Of a stretch of 64,000 nt of DNA, positions 1-15,110 are shown piece by piece. The translations under genes and the position numbers were made by a program. The notes beneath the pieces were generated by a model. That model was not told the DNA's origin. It ran no database searches and saw nothing but the letters and a program-made list of their open reading frames with translations. Within the stretch, counting starts at the first letter, position 1, and every line of letters begins with the position of its first letter. The stretch covers positions 1 through 64,000 of the forward strand of contig CAUYLG010005408.1 of the NCBI GenBank assembly GCA_963573385.1, given 5' to 3'. This DNA is from Cacajao melanocephalus. Its lineage: Eukaryota > Chordata > Mammalia > Primates > Pitheciidae.

Positions 1-30
1 TAGCCTGGGCAATAAAACAAGAATCCCGTT

Positions 31-135
31 CTCTCTCCCTCTTTCTCTTCCTCTTTCTTTCTCTCTTACATTCTTTTTTTTTTCTTTCTTTCACTCTCAC
101 TTTCTTTCTTCTCTTTTTCTTTCTTTCAAAAAAAA
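31..135 (+). repeat. Pyrimidine-rich (CT/CTTT) simple repeat and A run
   Basis: Degenerate CT and CTTT units followed by a short A stretch, probably the tail region of a repeat beginning upstream of the window. Confidence 0.85.
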
Positions 136-603
136 AAAACACTAACTCTGTCAGATTAAGACCCCATCCTTATGACCTCATTTCATCTTTATTATTTCCT
201 TGCAGGCTCGATCTCCAGATATGGCCACACAGGGTATTAGGGCTTCAAAATAAAAATTGGGGGAGAACACAAACATTCAGTCCACAGCAGCTTCCTTCCT
301 CAAGTTGTTGCTTAAGTATTACCTTGCCAAAGAGGCTTTGTCTGGCTTTCTCTTAAAAACACCGATTTATTATTTCTAACAATTCTGTGGGCCAGCTGGG
401 TTCCTGGGGTCATCTAGGGAGGCTGTAGTCGTCTGACAGCTGGATTGGGACCAGAGGGTGTAAGATTGCCTCACTTGCATAGCTGGAGCCTTGGTGCTGA
501 TGTTGGCAGGGCCTTTCTTTTCATGGGTATCTCATCCTTCTTTGGTCTAGTCTGGGATTCCTTACGCAACAGCAACAATTTTTAAAAGTGGAAGCTTCAG
601 TTT

Positions 604-845
<242 letters not shown>

Positions 846-1274
846 TCAGGGCCTTGGCTCCTGACTGGCAAGTTAGAAACAACAGAGTCCATTTTGAGGG
901 TGTGCAGACATAGGAAGGTACGATTTATAAGGGACGACGATTGTAACAGGCTGCCATACCGTCTGATTTAAAATTGCAACCTCACTCTTACTTTTACTCA
1001 TAATTTTTATCCTTGGCTAACTACAAACCCTATAGAAAGAGAAATATTTATTTTTGTTCCCAGATTTATCTCCAACACCTAGAATAGAACCTGGCCTGTT
1101 GTAGGTGCTTAATAAATATCTGTTAAATAACCGAATCCATGAATTTGAAAATGCTTTCCAGAATGCATCATTTTAGATCTTACACCGTTCTGCATGCTTT
1201 TACTGCTAAATAGCACTTTCCCCTAAAAGATCTTATCTTACTTTTTACAACAATCTCACTAGGCAGGCAGGGCA

Positions 1275-1400
1275 AATATCATTGATCCCATTTTATAAAT
1301 GAAGAAACTGAGGCCTAGACAGGGGAATGATTTGCCTAAGGTCACACAGCTGATAGGAAGTGAGCTTGTGACTTCACATCCCAGGGTTTCTACCAGCCAT
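1275..1400 (-). mobile_element. MIR core
   Basis: TTATAAATGAAGAAACTGAG and GCCTAAGGTCACACAGCTG. Confidence 0.75.
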
Positions 1401-2006
1401 CGTGCAACCTCAGGTGAAATGCCTTCTCACTCCATTCCTTTTCTCTCCCCAGGGTTTGGAAGCTCTGTTCATTGTTTTTGTTAGCCAGCTAGCTTTGTGC
1501 CATGGGGCCAAGAGGAAAAGAAAGCATTTTTAATGTTTCTGATATCGCTCCATGGAGGCCAAAACCTAAAGGTCTCAATGATCCAGAGTCATCAAGAAAC
1601 AAAAAGGTAAAGGTGTCAGGACCTTTCTTTATGGACCTTGACCCTGGATTGTGTTGCACTGTTTGCATAAAGTTAAACTTTAAATCTGCGTGTCTAACCT
1701 GTGGTTACCAAGTTGTTCTGGCCTGAATAAACCTTGATCTCAGCCTGGGGCAAGCAGAGAACAATCTCCTCTCAAACTTTGTGCAGCTATTCCACCTTGA
1801 GAAAGTTTGGTTAACAAGACAATCTTAATATTTAAGAAAAGTGATACCCGACTGGAGAAAATAGTCAACACAGTACTTTCAAAAGGTACTTTGATAATTT
1901 TGGGGGTGGTTAGAAGCTTTGGTCCCTTTAAGGAAAGCTCCTTGGGACAGTTTGTAGACTATAGCTAGAAGCAGGTTACAGGTTAGAGAAGTCATTTTCT
2001 TTCTTT

Positions 2007-2010
<4 letters not shown>

Positions 2011-2044
<34 letters not shown>
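2011..2044 (+). repeat. (GT)n microsatellite
   Basis: About 17 uninterrupted GT units, followed by an A/T stretch and an antisense Alu. Confidence 0.95.
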
Positions 2045-2048
<4 letters not shown>

Positions 2049-2071
2049 TATTTTTTAATTTATTTATTTTT

Positions 2072-2352
2072 AAGGACAAGGTCTTGCTGTGTTGCCAAGG
2101 CTGGAGTGCAGTGGTACAGTCATAGTTCATTGCTGCCTCAAACTCCTACCCTAAAGGGATCCTCTCACCTCAACTTCTGCAATAGCTAGAACTATGGACA
2201 GGCAACAGCATGTCGAGGGGCTAATTTTTTTTTTGAAAAGACAAGGTCTTGCTATGTTGCCAGACTGGCCTCAAACTCCTGGCCTCAAGTGATCCTTCTG
2301 CCTCTGCCTCCCAAAGCTCTGGGATTACAGGTGTGGGTTACCACACGAAGCC
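2072..2352 (-). mobile_element. Alu, antisense, old (AluJ-like)
   Basis: Reverse-complement Alu with many differences (GGACAAGGTCTTGCTGTGTT; GCCTCCCAAAGCTCTGGGAT), suggesting an old subfamily. Confidence 0.9.
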
Positions 2353-2758
2353 AAATGAAAATAAGTTATTTTCTAAAATAAAAAGTTTTATCCTTTCTCC
2401 CTCATTCTTTCTCTTGTCACAGTGTTTTTAATTGGTTATCAAATATCATTCTAAGAAGAAATTTTAAGTTATTAGCATACATTTTACCACTTATCTGTAT
2501 ATTGTACAATCTTTTAAAGTGCAAATAGAAAATATAATTTGTATGCAGAATTAGTGAAATTACACAGTTCGTATTTTGTAGCTCAAACATGCTTATGAGT
2601 TTGTTCTTACCAGAACAGTGGAAATGGTGCAGAAACTAACTTAACTGTTTTAATTTCACCTGTTGATATGTGCATATTCTACCAACACAGTACATTTGGC
2701 TTGCTGATGAATGAGGAAAGTAAATTGTCAAGAGATTAATTTTCTTAATTGGATGTTA

Positions 2759-3057
2759 TTTATTTATTTATTTTGAGACAGGGTCTTGCTCTGTCACCCA
2801 GGTTGGAATACAGTTGCATGATCATGGCTCACTGCAGCCTTGATCTCCTGGGCTAAAGCAATCCTCTTGCCTTAGCTTCCCAAGTAGCTGGGACTACAGG
2901 GATGTGCCACCACACCCAGCTAATTTTTTAAATTTTTTACAAACATGGTGGACTTGCTATGTTGCCCAGATTGGTCTTGTATTCCTGAGCTCAAACTATC
3001 CTCCCACCTCGGCTTCCCAAAGTGCTGGAATTACAGGCACAAGCCACTGTGCCCCAC
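2759..3057 (-). mobile_element. Alu, antisense (AluJ-like)
   Basis: TTTGAGACAGGGTCTTGCTC through CAAGCCACTGTGCCCCACC, full length with a diverged middle. Confidence 0.92.
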
Positions 3058-3625
3058 CTTGGATGTTATTAACTTTTTTTTTCCTTCTTAACACTACAAA
3101 CTGGTGATGTATTCTATGCAATACAATAGGAAATGTAAAGCTCCAATCTTCAGTGTTTGCATGCTCCAGAAGGTGAGAAGCTAGCATAATTTACAATGTG
3201 TTGGGGAGTCCACTGTAATCTGATTTTACTTGCTTCTGCAGTGGTATTCTTTGTAGTTCTTAGTGACGCCATCTTTATTACCGTCTCATTTTCCAAGGCC
3301 AAACTTCTTCCTTTGTTCCTTAAATTCAGTTAAGCTACTGCACATGATTTATGCTAAAACAATTGATATGAGTCATTTTTCTGGCTGGCAATTTGGTCAG
3401 AAAAAAGCCAGATAAACAGAAATTTTTAAAAACTTTGTTCACTCAACCATCTCTTTGATCAATGAGATTAAAATAGGTACAGTATTTGAATATTTATTGA
3501 GCCATTAAATATTTATTGAGGAGACAGGCTAGATGGTGAAACAGTACTGGACAATATAAACACAACCCATTTTCATGGAGCTTACATTCCAGTGATGAAA
3601 AAACAAGATGTTAGTTAGCAAATAA

Positions 3626-3962
<337 letters not shown>

Positions 3963-4024
3963 TAAAGTTAATTGCTATGAGAAGAATCCAATACATGATG
4001 TAATAGAGAGTGACTTGGGATGTT

Positions 4025-4104
4025 AATTTAGATTGGGGACAGCTAATTCTTTCTGAAGATGTGAAATTTAGATTGGGGACAGCTAATTCTTTCTGAAGAT
4101 GTGA
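4025..4104 (+). repeat. Perfect 40-bp tandem duplication
   Basis: The 40 bases from 4025 to 4064 (starting AATTTAGATTGGGGAC) are repeated without a mismatch at 4065-4104. No divergence implies a recent origin. Confidence 0.95.
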
Positions 4105-4119
4105 CAATTGAGATTAATA

Positions 4120-4235
4120 ACTTGCATATGAATCACCCAGGGATCTTGTTGAAATGTAGACTATGATTTAGTAAGTGAGGGGTCTGGCCTAAGAATCTGC
4201 ATTTCTAATAAGGTCCCAGGTGATGCATATGCTGC
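4120..4235. mobile_element. MER5-type hAT fragment
   Basis: GAATCACCCAGGGATCTTGT, AAGAATCTGCATTTCTAATA and AGGTGATGCATATGCTGCT. Confidence 0.75.
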
Positions 4236-4650
4236 TTAGTCCATGAAACACATATTGTGGAGAAAGGATAATGAAAAGAATCTGGAGAAGGGAGTTCCAG
4301 AAAGAAGAAACAGCAATTGCAGAGGTGTTGAGGTGGGAAAAGTTTTGGTGTTTGGGTTCGAGAAAAAGTTTTGTAGAGGCTGGAAGTAGCGAGTGAGGGA
4401 TAAAGGTATGTGATAAGGTCAAAGAAGTAAACCACATTATGGGCCATGAAATAAAGTTTGCATTTTTAGTATGATAGAAGACACTGGAAGATTTCAAGGA
4501 GATGAAGAGAAACGTGATCAAATCTAAGCTCATGAAGACCAACATGGAAACTCTGGGAACAATGAATTTTGGAGGAGCAAGAGTGGAAGAAGAACAGATT
4601 TTAGGAAACTAATGTAGTAGTCCTTGTGCAAGATATTGATGACTTAAACC
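4236..4650. mobile_element. LINE-2 fragment
   Basis: GGGAGTTCCAGAAAGAAGAA, CAATTGCAGAGGTGTTGAGG and a purine-rich downstream part typical of L2 3' regions. The long antisense open frame here is L2-derived, not a gene. Confidence 0.6.
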
Positions 4651-4656
4651 ATATAT

Positions 4657-5025
4657 TAGTCTGTTTTCACACTGCTATAAAGAAAACTACCTGAGACTGG
4701 GTAATTATAAAGGAAAGAGGTTTAATTGACCCACAGTTCCGCGCGCCTATCAGGAAACGTGGCTGGGAAGCCTCAGGAAACTTGCAATCATGGCAGAAGG
4801 TGAAGGGGAAGCAGACAACTTCTTCTCAAGGCAGCAGGAGGGAGAAGAGTGAAGCAAAGAGGGTAGAGCCCCTTAGAAAACCACCAGAATTTGTGAGAAA
4901 TCACTATCACGAGAACAGCATGGGGGAAACCGCCCCCATGATCCAGTCACCTCCTTCCCTAGATATGTGGGGATTATAATTTGAAATGAGATTTGGGTGG
5001 GGACATAGAGCCAAACCATATCAAA
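4657..5025 (-). mobile_element. THE1/MST-type MaLR LTR
   Basis: Reverse complement of the THE1/MST LTR: it ends in CCATATCA (LTR start TGATATGG on the minus strand), with GGGTGGGGACATAGAGCCAAA, GCAATCATGGCAGAAGGTGAA and TTAGTCTGTTTTCACACTGC at the other end. A solo LTR without coding sequence. Confidence 0.9.
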
Positions 5026-5050
5026 CCAGGACAGTAGAAATGGAGATGGA

Positions 5051-5345
5051 GAGGCCAGGCGTGGTGGCTCACGCCTATAATCCCAACACTTTGGGAGGAG
5101 GCTGAAGTGGGCAGATCACTTGAGAACAGGAGTTCGAGACCAGCCTGACCAATACAGTGAAACCCTGACTCTACTGAAAATATGAAAATTAGCCAGGTGT
5201 GGTGGCAGGCACCTGTAATCCCAGCTACTTGGGAGGATGAGGCAGGAGAATCACCTCAACCTGGGAGGTAGAGGTTGCAGTGAGCCGAGATCATGCCACT
5301 ACACTCCAGCCTGGGTAACAAAGCTAGCCTCCATCTCAAAAAAAG
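5051..5345 (+). mobile_element. Alu, sense, full length
   Basis: GAGGCCAGGCGTGGTGGCTC to TCCATCTCAAAAAAAGG, joined to an L2 stretch on its right. Confidence 0.95.
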
Positions 5346-5640
5346 GAATGGAAATGGAGAAAAGTAGAAGACTTGGATTCTGATTTAGTGGCAGAGCCAA
5401 CAGGACATATGGATGGACTGAATATAGTGCAGGTGAGAAAGAGAAATCAAGAATGTCAACTAGATTTGTGTTTTGATCAACATAAAGCAGGTGACACCAT
5501 TTCCTGAGAGGTAAAACAACAACAACAAAAAACAACTTGTATTTCAGACAAATGGAAAAGGGAAAATTATGAAGAATAACTTCTAAAACATTCATTTGTA
5601 TGTATTCTGATGCAAATTTCATTTAGAATCTGACATTAAA
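5346..5640. mobile_element. LINE-2 fragment (continuation)
   Basis: Purine-rich text (GAAAGAGAAATCAAGAATGT; AGCAGGTGACACCATTTCC) that probably continues the L2 left of the THE1 LTR and Alu. Confidence 0.45.
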
Positions 5641-5649
5641 ATGAAGACA

Positions 5650-6640
5650 GAAGGGCAAATGCATTTGAGACTAGAATATTTTTAGTAATAATGTGTTAGG
5701 TGAAAAAGGGATATCTGGAAAAGCAATGTAACTAGTCGGGCAAATAATGTTTTACATTATAATGCAAGTTAAATAGACTATTTTGCCTATGCCTGGAATT
5801 TTCCAATGGAGGTAGATGATTTCTTAGAACAGAGATGAGTGGAAAGTTAGGGTATTTCTGAAGACCCGCTAGTTAAATAGCAGTGTTTCTTCTTCAGAGA
5901 TTGTTCCCTTTTGATTCCTATGAATAATTCTGTCATTTGCAGAAGTTTAAGAAAAAGTTACATTTTCTTTTCCAGCTACACCTCTAACACATTTTCTAAA
6001 ACTGTTTATAAGCTCAAATTTCCAGTTGAAAGGATGGTTAAGACTGAATTACCCTTCAAATTCTGTTTTCCTTTCAAAGTTGTTTTTCCTTGAAGACGTC
6101 TCTTTGTCAAGGTCAAGTGAAGTCGCTATTGAAGGAAAGAACAGAAGGAATTTGGAATGCCTTTCTATTAACTTCTGAACCACAATGACCTATTCCTTGA
6201 CAATCCCCAGTAGGGCTTAGGGTCTTTCGGATAAGTCATTTTGGAGAAGTGTTTTCTTCTTTTGCTGTTAGGTTGACATGGCAAAAGAAATAATATGATT
6301 TGTGTTAACCTTTGTTCTAGTATGTTATTGCTCAGAGCAAGGTTGTAGAAACCATGAGAATTTTGCCTAAATGATACAAATTGCATTTTCACCACCCAAT
6401 ACTGCACCTGGTAGATATTTAGTAGGCATTAGTTGAATTACCAATTCCAAGAATCTGCTAGAAATCTTAGATTTTTTCCTTTCATCTTGCAGATGGTGAG
6501 ATGGAAGAAGAGGAGGAGTTGAAAGCTTTTAGCTCCTAGGCAAAAAGGCACATGTTGTTTAGAAATCTATTTCCTCTGAAATTGAAGACATCAGTTTTTT
6601 AAGGACACTTTATAGAGCGAGGCCCTGAATCTGAAACCAC
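5650..6640. other. Intergenic, nothing recognised
   Basis: About 1 kb of A/T-rich DNA. I see no repeat family, gene or RNA in it. Confidence 0.5.
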
Positions 6641-6644
6641 CTTT

Positions 6645-7505
<861 letters not shown>

Positions 7506-7636
7506 GGACATGTCAGGCAATTACAAATCCGTAAACATTGCCTTTATAATTATCATGCTAATTCTATATGCAAACTTCTTTTAAAAAATTTTAAATTATT
7601 TAGTGTTTGTTTTTATTTTATTTTAATTTTATTTTA

Positions 7637-7936
7637 GAGAAAGACAGGATCTTGTTCTGTCACCCAGACTGGAGTACAGTGGCATGATCATAGCTCACTG
7701 TAACCTTGAACTCCTGGGCTCAAGCAATCCTCCTGCCTCAGCCTCCTGAGTAGCTGAGACTACAGGTGTGTGCCACCACACCTAGATAATTTCTTTCTGT
7801 CTGTCTTTTTTTGGAAAGAACAGGGTTTTGCTATGTTGCATAGGCTGGTTTTGAACTCCTGGCCTCAAGCAATCCTCTCATCTAAGCCTCCCAAAGTGCT
7901 GGATTTACAGGCACCTGAGCCACTCCACTCCGGTTA
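7637..7936 (-). mobile_element. Alu, antisense, old
   Basis: GAAAGACAGGATCTTGTTCT through CTGAGCCACTCCACTCCGG; both arms present. Confidence 0.9.
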
Positions 7937-8177
7937 TATAAAAACTTTCACGTTTCTATTTAGTTTGCTTGGCAGGATAAGGGAGAGCCTCCCCGCCCCC
8001 ACTCCATCTAGGGAGAGCTTTTAGGATCAAAAAACTCTATAGTAGAAAGTAAACAAATATTCTCAACTAATGAGAGACTTTTGTACTGAAAAAGGTCCAG
8101 GAAGACAACGAAATCTCCTTTACCACGATAATATAATAGGATTAGGTGAAGAACATATTAACATCCTGGGAAAAAAA

Positions 8178-8313
8178 GCCCAGCCCTGGGGCTGGAGTAC
8201 AGGCTTGTAATCCCAGCTACTCAGGAGGCTGAGGCAGGAGAATCACTTGAGCCCAGGAGTTGGAGGCCAATCTAGGCAACATAGTGAGATTTTGGCTCCA
8301 AAAACAAACAAAA
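8178..8313 (+). mobile_element. Alu monomer/right arm, sense
   Basis: CTTGTAATCCCAGCTACTC through GCCAATCTAGGCAACATAGT with an AAACAAACAAA tail. Confidence 0.85.
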
Positions 8314-9129
8314 GTCTGAAAAATACTTTGCTCCTGTGCTCCTGGCCCCCGCTGTCTTTGGAAGATGAGCAATACTGGTTATGGGGAAATGTTTTTCCTT
8401 AGGTATTTCAGAATGAAATTGGCTCCCCTATCAGCCCTCATGCCCAAGGGAGAAAAGCATTTCAAGAAGTTCCACTACAGGACCGGCCACATTCCTCCTA
8501 CTTTAGAGCAAGGGGAAGGATGAGCCAAAGAAATCTGCCTTTAACTTTCAGCAGAAGCCCAAGGCATTAATCTTTGCCCTTAATAACAGACAGCAGCAAC
8601 TGGGACCACTTTCTCTTGTGGGGAATGGGACTGAATGGGACAGATTTCTGGGGCAAAGGGATGGTATCATTAGAAAGGAATCTCAGAGGGAAGATCGAAG
8701 AGGACAGCAGAAACCTTGGGGAGACAGAGAGCAAGGTAACAGCCATTTGGGATATCTCGTAAAGGTCTAAATTGTGAGTCCTTGTCCTGTCTGCTCACCT
8801 CCTTTCCTCTTATGGTAGTAGGGAGCAGGTTACTCAGAGAGGCTTATAACTGTTGGTCCTCCTCCTCTGAATGATTTTGCAACGCTTATCTACATTTTTT
8901 AGAAAAAATTAAAGTGTCCAGAGGGTGTTTGAACTTGAGGAAATGGATGTGGATGTGTTTGAGAAATATCCTGATCACTTGGTGGTCCCTGGCAGAGGTG
9001 GGTCCCAGAGGGATACCGGCCCGACTCTCCCCCATAACTAAGATAAGGAGAAGTTTACTGGTGATGGGGCTAAAAAACAATGGCCTAAAGTCTGAGGCTT
9101 TGACTTGCTGAGTACTTTGACTGAAGGAG

Positions 9130-9815
9130 ATTGCAAGGGCCTCAGGAGAACATATTTCTGACCTTCTCCCACCCTCCTATCTCCAGACTCTTTCTCCCCT
9201 GAAGCAACTCATAAAACTAGAATACATCTTCCTTAAGATGGGTTATAGAAATTCTTACTCCTCTCCCCTGAAGCAGGCCACAAAACCTAGAAATGTCACT
9301 CTCTGACATTCTTTCCTCTTCCCTGAAGACCTTCATGAGACAAGTGTCTTGTCCTATACCCAGAGAAAGAAATGCTAGTTAGCAGGGGCCAAGAAGAATC
9401 AGAATAGACAGGCCTAGCTGCATTCTTCTCAGCTGATTACCATTATTACAGCATGCCCTTTTTGTCCGATCTCATTTCTACGCGACTGTCCATTCCTCAG
9501 CAAACCTAAGCATAAGAATATCCAGCTTTTCCTGGGTCTTTGGGTCTTCCTTTCTGAAGTCTCCCATATCATTTAAAACTTTGTTAAATACATTTGTCAT
9601 GCTTTTCTCTTGCTAACTTGTCTTTTGTTACAAAAGTGTCTGCCATGACCCTTGTGATGAGTGATGACAGAGAATCATACCTTTTTGCCCCTCCCCAGGC
9701 TAGCAGATGACTAATTATGGGAGATAGATAGGATACCCGCTTTGCCTTGATTAAACCTTGGGAACTAGCCAAACTTGTCCACATAGCAGAAAAGGAAGGC
9801 ATTCCTGATACCCCT
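9130..9815. mobile_element. Probable ERV LTR fragment with internal near-repeats
   Basis: Three diverged blocks of CTYCCCTGAAG followed by ACAAAACCTAGAAATG-like sequence (9195, 9262, 9320), then CATTTGTCATGCTTTTCTCT; composition and motifs fit an LTR. The flank 8330-9130 may be related internal sequence, but I cannot assign it. Confidence 0.45.
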
Positions 9816-10072
9816 GAATCACATGATACTTAATTGTTTTTATTATAAGGCTTTTTGTGAGGACTTGCAAGCAGGGGGGAAATTAAGGTACTAACCATTT
9901 CTTTCACAAATGCTAACTAAATGCCTTTAGATGGCAGACTCTATGTCAGGTTCTGGGAAAATTAATTGTTTTTGGTCTCTGACCTTAAAGATCTCATGAT
10001 CTACTGAGGAAGACAACCATGAAGAGATCATTCAATTCAATTCAATTGGACTGAAGAAAAGACTGAGAAACA

Positions 10073-10411
10073 AAGACTGGCCAATGTAGTGAGACCCCAT
10101 CTCTACAAAAACTAAAAAAAATAATCCGCCAGGCACAACAGTGTGCACCTCTAGTTCCAGCTATTTGGTAGGCTGAAGCAGGAGGATTGCTTGAGCCCAG
10201 GTGTTGGAGACCAGCCTCAGCAACATAATGAGACCCTGTCTCTACAAAAAATTTAGCCGGGTATGGTGGCATGCATTTGTAGTCCCAGCTACTCAGGAGA
10301 CTGAGGCAGGAGGATTGCTTGGGCCCAGAAGGTTGAGACCGCAATCAGCATGACCAGGCCACTACACTCCAGCCTGGGCGACAGAGGGAGACCTGTCTAA
10401 AGAAAAAAGAA
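10073..10411 (+). mobile_element. Alu, sense, with an internal extra segment
   Basis: An arm pair with two consecutive 'GACCAGCCTCAGCAACATAA'-type blocks, longer than a normal Alu; a partial Alu next to or inside another. Confidence 0.85.
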
Positions 10412-11166
10412 GACTGAGAAATGAGATGATAAACACCTGGACTGATGCAGTGGCGAGAAAGATTCAATGGGAGAGGGAGGCTGAGAGATACTTCTGAAGT
10501 AGATGCAAATGGATTTCATAGGCAATTGGACACTGCAGAATGAGAGGGTGCAGTGTGGAGTAAGAAGTTCTTGGGCTCCTGTTAAGTAATGCTGACCTCT
10601 TATTTAAAACAATAATAATAAACTTGAAGTTTAAATGTTGATATTGCTGAAGAGAAAGGGAACAACTGAGAAGGCAGTCCGACTTGCTTTTGTTGTCTAC
10701 TGCTCCACGTGATTGTGTTTGAGTCAACTGATAGTTTAAGGATTTTGACCCTGGGCCCTTCTTGTGGGTCCCAAGGCAAGCCACAGCATGGCACTTACTT
10801 CCGGGGGATGTCAAAGCTGTCCCTGGATGTCACACCCTAGGCTATCACAACCAAAGAACAGACTCAGCACAGTTCGGGTGAGGCAAGGGTCAGAGAGAGA
10901 CTGCAGCTGTGACCCCAGGGCTTTGAGTATTCTGTGTCATGAATGAGGGTGTTGTTTTGCCTTTTTGGATGAGTACATGTGTGTTTTGGACAGCTTGTAG
11001 ATTCTGGCAATCCTAGAAAGGGTGGGGTGGAGGACTCACCTCAGAAAAGGGAAGAGAACAAAGAACATAGGCAGAATAACTTGTCCAACACCAACAGCAA
11101 ATGCACCATTTTCCTTCTGCAAAAATGAATCAAATGTCAAGATGAGGAAGACCCAATCAGTAGGAC

Positions 11167-11312
11167 AGTGAAGTGGTTGAGAGTATGGGCTCCAGAGTTA
11201 GATTACCTGAATTCATCCTTCCTAGCCCTGAGATCCCAGACTGATTACCCAAGCTGTCTGAACTCTTAACAAGAGCCTGGCACGTAGTAAGTGCTCAGTA
11301 AATATTAGCTTA
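11167..11312 (+). mobile_element. MIR element
   Basis: GTGGTTGAGAGTATGGGCTC to GCCTGGCACGTAGTAAGTGC, with a missing middle. Confidence 0.78.
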
Positions 11313-11339
11313 TACTATTCTAAGCAATTTTGGGCAGGA

Positions 11340-12525
<1,186 letters not shown>

Positions 12526-13333
12526 TGTTTTTCCTACTCTCACATACCACTCGACAGGAACTTCTGATACCAGATATGTAGGGGGTTTCTTCACGCACCA
12601 CACAGTTCTTTTGTAGGTATTAACTGAGTGTCCTATAGTTTAACTCCATCCTGACACTATCTATCTGAAGTTAGCATCAGATCCCACAGGTTGAGGGCTC
12701 ATTCTCACAAGACTGCCCCCCACTTCTGATACCAATTGCAATTTCTGACTGACTGGCTATTTATAAATCAGGGTTCCCATGATCTCCTCCTTGGGTTTAA
12801 TCTGCTAGACAGGTTCACAGAACTCAGGGAAACACTTACATTTACCCATTTATTATAAAGGATATAACAAAAGATACAGATTGACAGAAAGATGGAAGAG
12901 ATACATAGGTCAAGGTATGGGGGAGGGGACACAGATCTTCCATACCCTCTCTGGTGTGCCAGCTCCCCACTTACCTCCAAATGTTCAGCAATCCAGTTTT
13001 GGGGAGGCTTTTATGGAGTCCTCATTATATAGGCACGATTGATTACATCACTGGCCATTTGTGATCAACTTAACCTTCAGCCCCTCTCTCTTCCTCAGAG
13101 GTTGGGGGTTTGAAAGCTCACACCCTCTGACTATGGTTGGTTTCCTTGGCAACTAGCCCCCCACAACCCTTACAATCCTGAGGCTATCTAGGAGATTCCA
13201 GCCACTAGTCATCTCATTAGCATACAAAAGCTACTTTCCTCTCTCCAGAAACTCCAAGGGTTTCAGGAGCTGTAGTGCCAGGAACCAAGGGCAGAGACCA
13301 AATATATATTTCATACTGTATTACAATATTATA
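12526..13333. mobile_element. LTR-like element inserted in L1M
   Basis: Sequence foreign to the L1 that resumes after it. Short AAACCAAA occurs at both junctions. Contains CATTTATTATAAAGGATA, GGAGGCTTTTATGGAGTCC and GTCATCTCATTAGCATA, as in mammalian ERV LTRs. Exact family uncertain. Confidence 0.6.
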
Positions 13334-13740
13334 GAAACCAAACACAAAAGACTACATTTTGTGTAATTCTATTTATATGGAATGTCCAGAGTAAACAAAT
13401 ATTTAGAGACAGAAAGTAGATTAGTGGCTGCCAGGGACTGGCAGCACTGAAGAGGAATGAGGAGTGTATACAAATGAGAATGGAGTTTCTTTGCGGGGTA
13501 ATGAAAATATTCTAAAATATAATAATGAGTACGGAGTCTCTTAGGGTAATGAAAACATTGTAAAATCGATTGTTGCAATGATTGCATAACTGTGACTATA
13601 CTAAAATCTATTGATTTGCAAATTGTAAATGGGTAAACTTTATTTCAATACAATTACAGGATAGAGAATACAAATACAGTGATTTGTATACTGTAACGGG
13701 TGAGCTATATCTCAATAAAGCTAGTTTTTTTTAAGCACTA
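13334..13740 (+). mobile_element. Old LINE-1 (L1M) 3' end, second piece
   Basis: Continues the element of 11340-12525: CTATTTATATGGAATGTCC, GATTAGTGGCTGCCAGGGAC, ending in ATATCTCAATAAAGCTAG. Confidence 0.8.
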
Positions 13741-14945
13741 GAAGGAGGTATGTTAAGGATGTAATTTTCCTGGTTAAGATATGTCACATGGTCAATATGT
13801 TTCAGATTAATGGATCAACATGAAATGAAAAATGTCTAGTGGGTATACCAAAGATGTCCATTCATGGCCTTGGACATTCTGCCTTTTAATGAATGACCCA
13901 GAGAAGTCCATTGCTCCCCCAGATCCAGTCTCTACCCTGCTCTCTGTTAGGAGGCTGGCTTATACAAATCACACCAATAAGCTCTTGTGGCTTACAGCTG
14001 GGTCTAGCCACAGGAAGCTCTTGCAGGAGATGCAATGGATGGAGGACATCTCCCTCCCTGCAGTCCAGCCTATGACTCCCTCATTATGAGAGACAAGAAG
14101 GCTGCTTTACCTTGATCCTCAATCTTTTTGTCAGCTTCTCTGAAGTGACTAGCCCTGGACAACCCCTTGTGGTTTCCCGGCACCCGGGCCAGTTTCCTGT
14201 TGGAACACTAACCAAAACACTGCCAATGCATGAGTGACATAAAGCAGGATCCAAAGGACCTGGACTGAGAACAATAGGATGAAAAGGACAAGATGGTAGT
14301 TAATGAAAAGTACACGTGAAGATGTGGTTACTACACTATTTGAAGCTTTGATTATTGACTGTGAATCAAGAGTTCAGATGATGCACTCCCTCCAAAATAA
14401 AATCCTAACTTTATACTATCCCAAATAAAAAAGTGTTGCACTCTCTTCCTGGGGTTAGACCACTCTTAGAGTACTGTGTTCAGCTATAAATAACACATGA
14501 AAAAGTTATCTGTGTCAAATTACTGTAGATTTTAATGCATCCATTTTGCTTCTAGTCCCATCTCTTAGGTATTCAAACATGAGCTAATGGGGGCTATGAA
14601 ATCAGATAATTTGCTGGGTAGACATGGAGCTATATTTAAAATTGCCTTTCCCTTCCAATTCTTGAGACACTGTTTTTGAACCAAACTCTCACTTCCATTA
14701 GAGTAAATTATTTCCCAAGGAGCTTCTGGAATCTTTATAAACATAGATTTAGTGACTCACCCCACAGACTTGAAATAAACACAAACCTATGCACACATTT
14801 TAGCCTGAAACCTAATGCACATGAAAGAACTAATAAATAGAGCAGATCAGAAATCGTTTCTTATAAGCCTGGTGTTAAGTGTATGGTAAAATTCAAATTG
14901 AGATTAAATAAATAATATCCAAATGTTAGTGCTAGAAGTGGCTTC
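13741..14945. other. Intergenic, unassigned
   Basis: Contains an 85-codon open frame at 13832-14089 with no recognisable motif and a GC-richer segment to 14260, possibly an old DNA transposon or LTR I cannot name. Confidence 0.4.
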
Positions 14946-14949
14946 AATG

Positions 14950-15110
14950 TCATTTAATCCAAGTCTCTGGTTTTATAAGTAGGAAGAGTGAGGCCCAGAG
15001 AGGCTAAGTCTTGCTTGGATTCACCAAGGTAATTGGTGGTAGAACCTAGACAAAGATCTTAGTTTTTCTGCATCTATTCACGGTGCTACTTTGCCTCCCT
15101 AATAAAATCA
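14950..15110 (-). mobile_element. MIR core
   Basis: GAGTGAGGCCCAGAGAGGCT, GGTAGAACCTAGAC and CACGGTGCTACTTTGCCTCC. Confidence 0.72.

Noticed and set aside
4189..4545. 118-codon minus-strand open frame
   Set aside because: It overlaps MER5 and L2 fossils and an antisense reading of them; no start context, splice pattern or domain.
4657..5025. LTR relics as intact endogenous retroviruses
   Set aside because: All seven LTR-like blocks stand alone or in fragments, with no gag, pol or env frame between a matching pair.
9130..9815. Three CTCCCCTGAAG-type blocks as a regulatory or CRISPR-like array
   Set aside because: The blocks are diverged, unevenly spaced and embedded in LTR-like sequence; no regular spacer structure exists anywhere in the window.
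13832..14089. 85-codon open frame in a GC-richer patch
   Set aside because: No recognisable domain, weak start, and a second frame open over the same span; more likely repeat-derived or chance.
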